Assembly: GCF_002165305.2 (NCBI RefSeq)
Contig: NZ_CP032286.1
Span: 1,984,001 to 2,048,000 of the forward strand
Source of the DNA: Acinetobacter sp. WCHA55
GTDB taxonomy: Bacteria; Pseudomonadota; Gammaproteobacteria; Pseudomonadales; Moraxellaceae
DNA length: 64,000 nucleotides
Direction of reading: 5' to 3'
The notes below the pieces were generated by a model that had not been told where the DNA came from, ran no database searches, and saw only the letters and a list, made by a program, of their open reading frames with translations. This document shows, one piece after another, positions 7,623 to 15,115 of the stretch (its first letter is position 1; the number at the start of each line of letters is the position of its first letter). A program made the position numbers and the translations under genes.

Positions 7623-8425
7623 CAACCCCAAGTCAGAGGGTCCAATCGCAGATAGAAGGCAAGGCGTTCGCGGTCGGGGGCTTCGATCCCCAATACATTG
7701 AATAGGACAGCGAAGGCGCGCTCTGCTTCATCTGGCGCTGCCCAGTTCTCTTCGGCGTTAGCAATCATGAGTGCCAAATCGGCATAGCGATCTGCTGTTC
7801 CGAGCCGCCCAAGGTCGATCAGACCCGTGCATTGAAGAGTTTTAGGGTCCACCATGAAGTTCGGCATGCAGGGATCACCATGGCAAACAACCATATCGGT
7901 GCGCTCTTGGTCGAGCCGCACCGGTAGCTCTCGTTCGACACGAGCCAAAAGATCGAGCTGCGGCGTACTCTTGTCCTCGTCCGGTAAGAAGTCGGGATTG
8001 ACGGCATTGCGGGACACCACATCAACGGCGCGTCCGAACATTCGCGACAGCCTGCGCTCAAACGGACATTGATCAACCGATAGGCTGTGAACAGCGCCAA
8101 GTTGCTGCCCCATTGACGGCCACGCTTTGAGCAAATCCGCTCCAGACAGATCAGCCGCCGGTACTCCCGGAATTGCCGTTATCACCAAGCATGCACCCTC
8201 CTGTTCCTCCTGCCAGTTGATCACCTCGGGGCAAGCCACACCTCGACCTTTGAGCCAAATGAGGCGGTCACGCTCTCCAGCGAGCTCACCGCGGCGGGAA
8301 GCAGGTGCGATTTTCGCGAAGGCATGCCCGTCACCACGTCGAAAAACAAAATCACCAGATTCTCCGCCTCTGACAGGCAACCAGTCAGAATGCGATTCAC
8401 CAAAAAAAATATTAGTTCGATTCAA
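7622..8425 (-). CDS. strA: Streptomycin phosphotransferase APH(3'')-Ib
   Basis: The 267-residue enzyme phosphorylates the 3''-OH of streptomycin. The catalytic loop is VVCHGDPCMPNFMVDP and the metal site CTGLIDLGRLGTADRYADLA. The start is the TTG at 8425 (protein starts NRTNIFFGESHSDWL), the accepted strA start; a longer frame runs upstream into ISAba1 DNA but has no homology. ISAba1 is inserted 30 bp upstream of this start. Native Tn5393 regulation is therefore removed and replaced by the IS promoter. GC is intermediate, unlike the flanking chromosome. Confidence 0.97.
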   Translation of the reverse strand: MNRTNIFFGESHSDWLPVRGGESGDFVFRRGDGHAFAKIAPASRRGELAGERDRLIWLKGRGVACPEVINWQEEQEGACLVITAIPGVPAADLSGADLLKAWPSMGQQLGAVHSLSVDQCPFERRLSRMFGRAVDVVSRNAVNPDFLPDEDKSTPQLDLLARVERELPVRLDQERTDMVVCHGDPCMPNFMVDPKTLQCTGLIDLGRLGTADRYADLALMIANAEENWAAPDEAERAFAVLFNVLGIEAPDRERLAFYLRLDPLTWG

Positions 8426-8487
8426 TGGAGGTTCCTTCAGTTTTCTGATGAAGCGCTCTGTACACGACAAAAATAGATAACTCATTG

Positions 8488-8515
8488 AAATAATGTCACA
8501 ATAATTGTTTTCTAA
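8488..8515 (-). promoter_or_regulatory. ISAba1 outward promoter driving strA-strB
   Basis: Read on the minus strand, TTAGAA (8515-8510) and TTATTT (8493-8488) are separated by 16 bp. These are the -35 and -10 boxes described for ISAba1-driven expression of blaOXA-23 and ampC. The IS is oriented with its transposase diverging from strA, which is the activating orientation. Confidence 0.88.
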
Positions 8516-8526
8516 CGACGAATACT

Positions 8527-9096
8527 ATGACACATCTCAATGAGTTATATCTTATCTTAAACAAATCTCTAAAATGGAACAAGTCACATTTAAAGTGCTT
8601 TGCGCTCATCATGCTTGTGATTATTTTAAAGCAAACATGTAATCTTTCTTCTGCATCTAAAGCCTTGCCCATCAAGTGTTTACCACAATCATTTTATCGA
8701 CGTATGCAGCGCTTCTTTGCAGGTCAGTATTTTGATTATCGTCAAATTTCTCAGTTGATTTTCAATATGTTTTCATTCGACCAAGTGCAACTGACTTTAG
8801 ATAGAACCAATTGGAAATGGGGAAAACGAAATATTAATATCCTGATGCTCGCAATCGTTTATCGTGGAATAGCGATACCTATCCTTTGGACATTGCTTAA
8901 TAAACGTGGAAATTCAGATACGAAAGAGCGTATTGCTTTGATTCAACGCTTTATAGCCATTTTTGGTAAAGACCGTATTGTGAATGTGTTCGCAGACAGA
9001 GAGTTTATCGGTGAGCAGTGGTTTACATGGTTAATTGAACAAGACATCAACTTCTGCATTCGTGTTAAAAAAACTTCATTGTCACCAATCATTTAG
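8527..9096 (+). CDS. ISAba1 transposase, first ORF
   Basis: This 189-residue ORF is the N-terminal part of the ISAba1 transposase and includes the first catalytic region (LTLDRTNWKWGKRNINILML) and the second Asp region (IVNVFADREFIG). It ends just after a run of seven A residues (9067-9073). The second half continues in the -1 frame, so a fused transposase would be produced by -1 slippage. The two-ORF layout is normal for ISAba1 and is not a mutation. Confidence 0.93.
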   Translation: MTHLNELYLILNKSLKWNKSHLKCFALIMLVIILKQTCNLSSASKALPIKCLPQSFYRRMQRFFAGQYFDYRQISQLIFNMFSFDQVQLTLDRTNWKWGKRNINILMLAIVYRGIAIPILWTLLNKRGNSDTKERIALIQRFIAIFGKDRIVNVFADREFIGEQWFTWLIEQDINFCIRVKKTSLSPII

Positions 9097-9617
9097 GAAA
9101 GAATCATAAAATTAGTGATTTATTTCGCCATCTTAAAGTTGGTCAAATTGAATGTCGTAAACGACGGATTTTGGTTGGTCGGGTGAAACTATATATAAGT
9201 GCACTACAGTTAGAAAATGGAGAGCTTTTACTCGTCGTTTCTCCTCAGTTTAATGCCAATGCTATTCAGGATTATGCATTACGCTGGGAAATTGAAACCT
9301 TATTCAGTTGTCTCAAAGGACGCGGGTTTAATCTTGAAAATACGCGCTTGACAGACCCTAGACGAGTGAAAAAATTGATTGCGGTGTTAGCTATAAGCTT
9401 CTGTTGGTGTTACTTAACGGGTGAATGGCAACATAATCAAAAAAAAGCGATAAAAATAAAGAAGCATGGACGACTCTCAATGAGTTTATTTCGCTATGGT
9501 TTAGACTATGTTCAAATGGCGATTCAGCGTTTAATTGGTTTTGGGAAAAAAGAAGAGTTTAAGGAAATTTTGGCAATTTTAAGAAAGCAGAATCCTGATA
9601 GGATAAGGGTTCTGTGA
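9072..9617 (+). CDS. ISAba1 transposase, second ORF (frameshift partner)
   Basis: This is the -1-frame continuation of the transposase. It contains the C-terminal IS4 signature YALRWEIETLFSCLKGRGFN with the catalytic Glu (Y-x2-R-x3-E-x6-K arrangement). It probably has no independent start; the coordinate given is the point just after the A7 slippery run. It ends 18 bp before the right terminal repeat edge. Confidence 0.88.
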   Translation, partial: NFIVTNHLGKNHKISDLFRHLKVGQIECRKRRILVGRVKLYISALQLENGELLLVVSPQFNANAIQDYALRWEIETLFSCLKGRGFNLENTRLTDPRRVKKLIAVLAISFCWCYLTGEWQHNQKKAIKIKKHGRLSMSLFRYGLDYVQMAIQRLIGFGKKEEFKEILAILRKQNPDRIRVL

Positions 9618-9847
9618 AATTTGTCGTGTACAGAGATTAAATTGTTTATTTCATTTTAAAGTCTTTTCAACACTATGTTTTAAACATTCAATCAGGCGAT
9701 AGATTGGATGTAGATACTATGACTTAAATCTTGATTTTCTGCTTAGGCTATTTTAAAAAATGCTCTACCCATTGTTCAGCAGCACTTCAGGTCAACACGA
9801 GTATTCATCATGCTCTCGCCATCTTTAAATAATCGTATATTAACAAA

Positions 9848-10792
9848 TTAACTCTGTATCTCTTTACTTTTTAGGACGGGTTCTAGACTCAGTTTCTGCG
9901 CAATAAACTGGATAAAGACCTCTATTTTCGGAGCTAAATAGCGTGTAGGTGGATAAAGCAACCAAGCATCTCCACTATAATAAGTCTTGAAATGCCAATC
10001 TGGTAATACTTGAATCAGTGCTTGGCTATTTAAAGCATGTCTCGCCATAAAATACGGCAAACTTGCAATGCCCATATGCTTTAAAGCCGCATCTAGACGG
10101 ATACCCGTATGATTTGCTGAATAACGTCCTTTTACAGTCACACTGGTGGTTTTATTGCCTTTTTGAAATTTCCACTTTGAATCGCTGACTTGTTCACCCA
10201 AATAAATACATTGATGTTGGCTTAAATCACTCGGCTGCTGAGGTGTTCCCTTCTTTTTTAAATACTCGGCTGTCGCCACTAAAACATGGTCAATGCGAAT
10301 GAGCTGTCGGCCCTTTAAGCCCAACGGTGGCTCATTAGTAATACGTATAGCTAGGTCAATTTCATCGTCAATAAAATCTATCAACCGATCTTCCAGTAAC
10401 AGTTGAATATCTATTTGCGGATACAGTTCAAGAAACTCGGGGATATAGGGGTGAATCAGATAATGCCCTACGGCTTTCGGGACACTAATCCGAACGGTGC
10501 CACTCGGTTCAGTATTAAATTTGCCTGAATGTTCAATCACTGCTTGGGCGGCTCTAACCATCTCTGAACAATGGTCATAAGTTTGTTTTCCACTTTCACT
10601 TAAACGCAATTTTCGCGTTGTTCTTTCGAGTAGCCGTGTTCCTAAAGCCCGTTCCAATCGGCTAATGGCTTTACTCACTGCAGACGGCGTATTTCCAAAC
10701 TGTCGTGCAGTTTCTGAAAAACTGCCAGTCTCCACAACCTTGACAAAAATAGCCATTTCTTGGAGTAAAGCTATACTTTGATTTGTGCTCAT
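9848..10792 (-). CDS. LysR-family transcriptional regulator
   Basis: The 314-residue protein has an N-terminal winged helix-turn-helix at about residues 13-70 (VVETGSFSETARQFGNTPSA, VSKAISRLERALGTRLLERT) and a C-terminal substrate-binding domain. Its pattern is of the AaeR/DmlR-like subgroup. It is divergent from alaX-lysE with 89 bp between the starts, which suggests that it controls that pair, but the inducer is unknown. No clear ribosome site precedes the chosen ATG. It is the first complete chromosomal gene beyond ISAba1. Confidence 0.88.
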   Translation of the reverse strand: MSTNQSIALLQEMAIFVKVVETGSFSETARQFGNTPSAVSKAISRLERALGTRLLERTTRKLRLSESGKQTYDHCSEMVRAAQAVIEHSGKFNTEPSGTVRISVPKAVGHYLIHPYIPEFLELYPQIDIQLLLEDRLIDFIDDEIDLAIRITNEPPLGLKGRQLIRIDHVLVATAEYLKKKGTPQQPSDLSQHQCIYLGEQVSDSKWKFQKGNKTTSVTVKGRYSANHTGIRLDAALKHMGIASLPYFMARHALNSQALIQVLPDWHFKTYYSGDAWLLYPPTRYLAPKIEVFIQFIAQKLSLEPVLKSKEIQS

Positions 10793-10881
10793 GAGGAAAA
10801 AGTAATTTAATTTTTTACTAGATTATCATCAATAATTAAGCCTCATATAATCTTTTCTGTGAAATTTTGACAGAGATAACC

Positions 10882-11523
10882 ATGACTCAAGCTTTATATC
10901 TATCCGACATCACTCAAGCTGAGGTAGAGGTTCTAACTTGTGAACCCACTGAAGATGGTCGATTTGCCATTCAGCTCTCCAACACACCGTTTCACCCGCA
11001 AGGTGGTGGTCAACCCAGTGATGTAGGTAAAATCAATGATGTAGATGTGCTTCATGTTGTCATGCAAAATGATCAAATTATTCATTATTCTAATCACGCC
11101 ACTACATTAGGTCTGGCGCAAGCACGAGTTGACCTCAACCGACGACGTTGTCACAGTCGCCTACACTCCGCAGGACACTTAATCGGGCATGTAATGCAAG
11201 CATTTGGCTGGGAACCTACCAAAGCACAGCACTGGCCAGAGGAATGCAAAGTCCAATTTGTCAAACAGGACCATTCTGAAGACCAAGATTTAGAAACTTT
11301 AGAGCTTCTATGTAATCAATATATTTCTAGCCAACTCGTCAGAGTGACTCAACAAAATGCTGATGGCTACCGTGAAGTCAGTTTTGGCGATTTACCTACA
11401 TTTCCCTGTGGCGGAACCCATGTCCAAAATTTATCTGAAATTGGGACGCTCGAAATTACAGGCTATAAACTTAAAAAAGATAAATTAACCGTGAGCTATC
11501 GCGTTTCGGATGAGCATCAATAA
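10882..11523 (+). CDS. Alanyl-tRNA editing protein, AlaX type
   Basis: The 213-residue stand-alone editing domain is homologous to the second half of AlaRS. It hydrolyses mischarged Ser- or Gly-tRNA(Ala) in the cytoplasm. The zinc site is visible as HSAGH (His95, His99) and PCGGTH (Cys176, His180). A PQGGGQPSD motif near residue 39 forms the editing pocket. The start is the ATG at 10882; the frame is open 15 bp further up to a TTG. The next gene begins at or just past its stop codon, so the two form a small operon, probably controlled by the divergent LysR gene. Confidence 0.92.
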   Translation: MTQALYLSDITQAEVEVLTCEPTEDGRFAIQLSNTPFHPQGGGQPSDVGKINDVDVLHVVMQNDQIIHYSNHATTLGLAQARVDLNRRRCHSRLHSAGHLIGHVMQAFGWEPTKAQHWPEECKVQFVKQDHSEDQDLETLELLCNQYISSQLVRVTQQNADGYREVSFGDLPTFPCGGTHVQNLSEIGTLEITGYKLKKDKLTVSYRVSDEHQ

Positions 11524-11524
11524 T

Positions 11525-12160
11525 ATGTGGATGCAATATAGTTCAGAATTTTTAGCTTTGGCTTTGGTGCATTTTTTTGCGGTCCTTTTACCTGGTCCCG
11601 ACTTCGCCATTACGGTTAGAAATAGCGTGCGCTATGGCTATGCAATTGGGTGCATCACGGCTATTGGAATTGGTCTAGGAATTTCCGTTCATGTTTTATA
11701 TACCCTTGTAGGCTTGGGCATTGTTATTCAACAAAGTCCGTGGTTCATGCTTATTTTGAGAATAGCAGGCGCACTATATTTAATTTATTTAGGTTGGAGC
11801 TTATTACGTGCTCCCTCTGCCAATATCGATCCCTCGATTGAAGAAACTACCAATATGCCTTTGAGTCAAAGCAAAGCCTTTATAACAGGCTTTATGACCA
11901 ATGCACTCAATCCCAAAGCGACTATTTTTTTTCTGGCTATATTTACTACACTGGTCAGCCCGACAACCCCGATGAAAGTGCAATTTGCTTATGGGGTATG
12001 GATGTGTAGTATTAATGCACTCTGGTTCATGCTGGTCGCTGTTTTGTTTTCTCGCCCCATCGTTCGACAGCAATTTTTAAAGATGGGTAAACAGTTTGAA
12101 CGATTGATGGGGCTCATATTAATCACTCTGGCACTAAAGCTTTTGTTTACCCATTTATGA
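11525..12160 (+). CDS. LysE/RhtB-family amino-acid exporter
   Basis: The 211-residue inner-membrane protein has about six hydrophobic helices and the family motif LLPGPDFAITVRNSVRYGYA near the N-terminus. A second signature, FITGFMTNALNPKATIFFLA, lies in the middle. Members export amino acids or homoserine lactones; the substrate here is unknown. The start is uncertain: ATG codons at 11510 (overlapping alaX), 11525 and 11531 are in frame. Coupling to an Ala-tRNA editing enzyme and a LysR gene could mean that all respond to amino-acid imbalance (inference). Confidence 0.9.
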   Translation: MWMQYSSEFLALALVHFFAVLLPGPDFAITVRNSVRYGYAIGCITAIGIGLGISVHVLYTLVGLGIVIQQSPWFMLILRIAGALYLIYLGWSLLRAPSANIDPSIEETTNMPLSQSKAFITGFMTNALNPKATIFFLAIFTTLVSPTTPMKVQFAYGVWMCSINALWFMLVAVLFSRPIVRQQFLKMGKQFERLMGLILITLALKLLFTHL

Positions 12161-12426
12161 TGTTTTATAACTGCAACAACTGTCTAATTATTCAAATTGC
12201 TTAACCACCGACATCCCGAATAATCGGATAAAATATAAGCAGCAAATTTTTAATCATTAAAGACGAAGTCATCTCACTAAAATTTGGCTTCACTTTAATT
12301 TCTTATATTTTGAAAATGCTTTTTAAATAAAAATTATTAAAGTAAATCTGTATTAAAAATGATCACATCAGCCATACTGTATTTTTATATCACATGGTAA
12401 AAAATATACATAAAAAAGGGGCTGGC

Positions 12427-13182
12427 ATGAAATTTAAAACATATTTATTTATTTCACTCGGTATTTCTCTAAGCCAAAGTACAGTGGCAGAAAGCTTTAC
12501 TGAGACCTTTCACGGCGCACCAAAACTAAATCTTAACCTATATGCCTTTGGTGCAGATGTCGATGGAAAAATAGGCCAAAGACACTTAAGTTATGTGGTC
12601 GATCAACCTTTGAAGGAAACCCTCAAGGAACTAGATCATTCTTTTATGGCGCACATTGATCTGAGTAAAGGTCGCTGGGGACTTTTTCTCGACCACCAAA
12701 CGGTTGAAACCTCTCAAGAAAAAAGTGCGATGTCTTTACCTATTGCGCTCAGCACCAAGTTGAATCAAGCCAGCTATGGACTTTACTATCAAGCTTATCT
12801 CTCTCCCGAAACCACGATTCAAAATTATCCGAAACTTGTGGTAGAACCCACCATTGGGATAAATCACACCAAAGCGGAAGCAAGCCTGAGTGCTTTAAAC
12901 CAAACATTAAACATGGCTACCTCATGGAACGAATTTTTCTGGGGTTCTCGTTTTAAATACAACTTTGACTCAGCTTGGAACTTGGCTTCAGAAGTTACTT
13001 TTGGCGTTGAAAATACTATTTCTGCACATGCTTATTTGGGGTATCGCATTCCAATCATGAATCGAAACCTAAACCTCAGAGCGGGTTATCGTTACTTTGA
13101 CCAAGATTATAAAGCGAATAATTTTCATTGGGACATTCGACAACAAGGGCCAGTGATTGGCATTAATTTACCTATTTTCTAA
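12427..13182 (+). CDS. Putative outer-membrane beta-barrel protein
   Basis: The 251-residue protein has a signal peptide (MKFKTYLFISLGISLSQSTV, cut near AES) and alternating beta-strand patterns, for example LNLNLYAFGADVDGKIG and LNLRAGYRYFDQDYKANNFH near the C-terminus. I do not recognise the family with certainty; it resembles small outer-membrane proteins of unknown function. The start follows an AAGGGG ribosome site. It is 6 bp upstream of the exported Ntn-hydrolase and surely co-transcribed, which suggests a shared task such as substrate uptake or surface placement. Confidence 0.75.
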   Translation: MKFKTYLFISLGISLSQSTVAESFTETFHGAPKLNLNLYAFGADVDGKIGQRHLSYVVDQPLKETLKELDHSFMAHIDLSKGRWGLFLDHQTVETSQEKSAMSLPIALSTKLNQASYGLYYQAYLSPETTIQNYPKLVVEPTIGINHTKAEASLSALNQTLNMATSWNEFFWGSRFKYNFDSAWNLASEVTFGVENTISAHAYLGYRIPIMNRNLNLRAGYRYFDQDYKANNFHWDIRQQGPVIGINLPIF

Positions 13183-13188
13183 GAGAGT

Positions 13189-14244
13189 ATGATAATGAAC
13201 AATGTATTAAAAAGAGTGTTATTTGCCGCTGGAATATTTGTGGTAGCCGAAGCTGCTATGGCATGTACCCGTGTAGTTTATCTGGGTAATAATGATGTCA
13301 TAACTGCGCGTTCGATGGACTGGAAAAGCGATGTCGGGACAAATTTGTGGATCTTACCCAATAATGTCAAACGTAATGGTATGGCTGGACCAAAATCGAT
13401 TCAATGGACCTCAAAATATGGCAGTGTGGTTGCAACAGGCTATGACATCTCCACCACCGATGGCGTCAATGAAAAAGGGCTCATGGCCAACTTACTGTGG
13501 TTGGTCGAGTCTGAATATCCAAATGTGCAAACCTCTAAAAAGCCACCTTTAAGTATTTCACTTTGGGCACAATATGTTTTAGACAATTATGCCACGGTGA
13601 ATGAAGCCATTCAGGCACTTGAAAAAGAACCTTTCATCGTTGTAACTGATCAAGTTCCGGGTGAAAAACGTTTAGCGACACTGCATTTATCCATCTCCGA
13701 TGCCACGGGTGATAGTGCCATTATTGAGTATATCAACGGTAAACAAGTGATTCATCATGGTCGACAGTACCAAGTGATGACTAATTCTCCAACGTTTGAT
13801 CAACAGCTCGCTTTAAATAGCTATTGGAAGCAAATTGGTGGTACAACCATGCTTCCAGGCACTAACCGTGCATCTGATCGTTTTGCTCGTGCTTCTTTTT
13901 ATATCAATGCGATTCCAAAAAATGCGACCCCAGACCATTCGCTTGCCAGTGTATTTAGTGTCATCCGCAATACCTCAGTCCCTTTTGGTCTAAACACTGA
14001 AGAAGAGCCGAATATCTCCTCAACCCGTTGGCGTACGGTGGTCGATCATAAACGTGGTTTATATTTCTTTGAATCTGCCGTTTCACCAAATGTGTTTTGG
14101 GTCGATTTAAAAGAGATTAACTTTAACGATGGGCAAACCAAGAAGTTAGAACTTGGCCCAGACCAAGCCATGACCTATGCAGGCAAAGCCAATGCCTCTT
14201 TTAAAGTCACCAAACAGTTTGAGTTTTTAGGAACTAAGCCCTAA
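13189..14244 (+). CDS. Exported choloylglycine/penicillin-amidase-family Ntn-hydrolase
   Basis: The 351-residue linear-amide C-N hydrolase has a signal peptide ending AMA before Cys26. Export would expose this Cys as the N-terminal nucleophile. Other expected residues are visible: ARSMDW (Arg, Asp), DGVNEKGLMANLLW (Asn), QVMTNSP (Asn) and ASDRFARASFY (Arg). Relatives cleave bile-salt conjugates, penicillin V or acyl-homoserine lactones; which of these applies cannot be told from the sequence. The start is ATG 13189 or 13195. It is the second gene of a two-gene operon and ends at a strong terminator hairpin. Confidence 0.88.
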   Translation: MIMNNVLKRVLFAAGIFVVAEAAMACTRVVYLGNNDVITARSMDWKSDVGTNLWILPNNVKRNGMAGPKSIQWTSKYGSVVATGYDISTTDGVNEKGLMANLLWLVESEYPNVQTSKKPPLSISLWAQYVLDNYATVNEAIQALEKEPFIVVTDQVPGEKRLATLHLSISDATGDSAIIEYINGKQVIHHGRQYQVMTNSPTFDQQLALNSYWKQIGGTTMLPGTNRASDRFARASFYINAIPKNATPDHSLASVFSVIRNTSVPFGLNTEEEPNISSTRWRTVVDHKRGLYFFESAVSPNVFWVDLKEINFNDGQTKKLELGPDQAMTYAGKANASFKVTKQFEFLGTKP

Positions 14245-14286
14245 GTTTTAGTTAAATCATAGAGTGAATAATATAAACACTTCCCA

Positions 14287-14314
14287 TAATAGCCCTGCTC
14301 AAAGGGCTATTATT
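14287..14314 (+). terminator. Rho-independent terminator after the Ntn-hydrolase gene
   Basis: ATAATAGCCC and GGGCTATTAT form a perfect 10-bp stem with an 8-nt loop, 42 bp past the stop codon. Confidence 0.8.
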
Positions 14315-14385
14315 CACCCCAAATAAAGTTTTTATACTTATCTTTCACGACCAGATTTGACGTAGCCTTATTTATGGGCTGTTTT

Positions 14386-14399
14386 AAAATTTGAATTTT
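14386..14399. promoter_or_regulatory. Palindrome upstream of umuDC (possible operator)
   Basis: AAAATT-TG-AATTTT is a near-perfect palindrome 73 bp before the umuD start. Acinetobacter lacks LexA, and UmuDAb-type repressors bind AT-rich palindromes upstream of DNA-damage genes. This could be such a site, but the match to a defined motif is not established here. Confidence 0.3.
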
Positions 14400-14471
14400 G
14401 ACTCACGTCAGCATATTCTAAACAGACCGATTTCACTTCCAAACACGCCTTGTTGCGTAGGAGTATTTATC

Positions 14472-15095
14472 ATGTCAAAGAAGTTACCCATCTACTTCTC
14501 GGATGACGCATGGTCGTCTTTACAAGATCTCATGGGGGCAGAAGGTAAACCCAGTCCCACTATCAATAGCATGCTCGAACAAATTGCACAGCAAGCTAAA
14601 CTTTCAGATCAACTTGGGCTAACCCCTGTTCTACCTCAGTCTAAAGTCTCCATTCCTGTCTCTTTAGAACGCATTCCTGCAGGTCCAGCGTTCAGCACTA
14701 AAGATGAGCAAGGCAAAGCTATTGATCTGAATGATTTTCTAATTCAAAACCCCATTTCAACGTTCATGGCTTATGTGGACAGTGAATCAATGCTGGGCGC
14801 AGGTCTTGAAGTAAATGACCCGATTATTATTGATCGGAGTATTGAAGCCAAACACTACGACATTGTAGTGGCTTTAATTGATAATAATGACTCCACCATT
14901 AAAAGACTGATGATGACAAACAAAATGTCAAAGTCGGATATCAAAGACATTTTTGGGGATGAAAATTACCCTTTGCCTCAACTTTGGTTAAAAGCTGAAA
15001 ACCCCGAGTATGAACATATTATTCCGACAGAAAATCAAACCTTTGTTATTTGGGGAGTGGTGACGTTTAACTTAAAACGTTTGTATCACCGTTAA
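14472..15095 (+). CDS. umuD: UmuD-like self-cleaving SOS protein
   Basis: This 207-residue S24 peptidase-like protein is longer than E. coli UmuD and of the Acinetobacter UmuDAb type, with an extra N-terminal 65-70 residues. The Ala-Gly cleavage site is at 70-71 (IPAGPAFS). The catalytic pair is Ser106 (SESM) and Lys144 (STIKRL). After RecA-stimulated self-cleavage it would assemble with UmuC as a translesion polymerase; longer forms also act as repressors in Acinetobacter. The start at MSKKLPIYF is preceded by TAGGAG at good spacing. It lies 20 bp before umuC. Confidence 0.9.
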   Translation: MSKKLPIYFSDDAWSSLQDLMGAEGKPSPTINSMLEQIAQQAKLSDQLGLTPVLPQSKVSIPVSLERIPAGPAFSTKDEQGKAIDLNDFLIQNPISTFMAYVDSESMLGAGLEVNDPIIIDRSIEAKHYDIVVALIDNNDSTIKRLMMTNKMSKSDIKDIFGDENYPLPQLWLKAENPEYEHIIPTENQTFVIWGVVTFNLKRLYHR

Positions 15096-15115
15096 GAATA
15101 ATAAGAAGAAGTAAC

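Larger units (their letters stand above)
6681..8455 (-). mobile_element. Tn5393 remnant: terminal repeat plus strA-strB
   Basis: At 6681 a Tn3-family end begins (GGGGTCGTTTGCGGGAGAGG), recognisable as the long terminal inverted repeat of Tn5393 downstream of strB. strB and strA follow in the usual order. At 8456 the sequence passes directly into ISAba1, so tnpA, tnpR and the other terminal repeat are absent. The five bases outside the end are AAAAG (6676-6680); their partner copy would have been at the lost end. Confidence 0.85.
8456..9635 (+). mobile_element. ISAba1, complete (IS4 family, 1180 bp)
   Basis: The left end is CTCTGTACACGACAAA and the right end TTTGTCGTGTACAGAG, a perfect 16-bp inverted repeat. 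The span is 1180 bp, the known length. The flanking 9-mers GATGAAGCG (left) and ATTAAATTG (right) differ, so this copy has no intact target duplication. It forms the joint between the resistance region and the chromosome. Confidence 0.96.

Noticed and set aside
8527..9617. Broken ISAba1 transposase
   Set aside because: The two-frame layout with an A7 slippery run is the normal ISAba1 organisation, so it is not a mutation.
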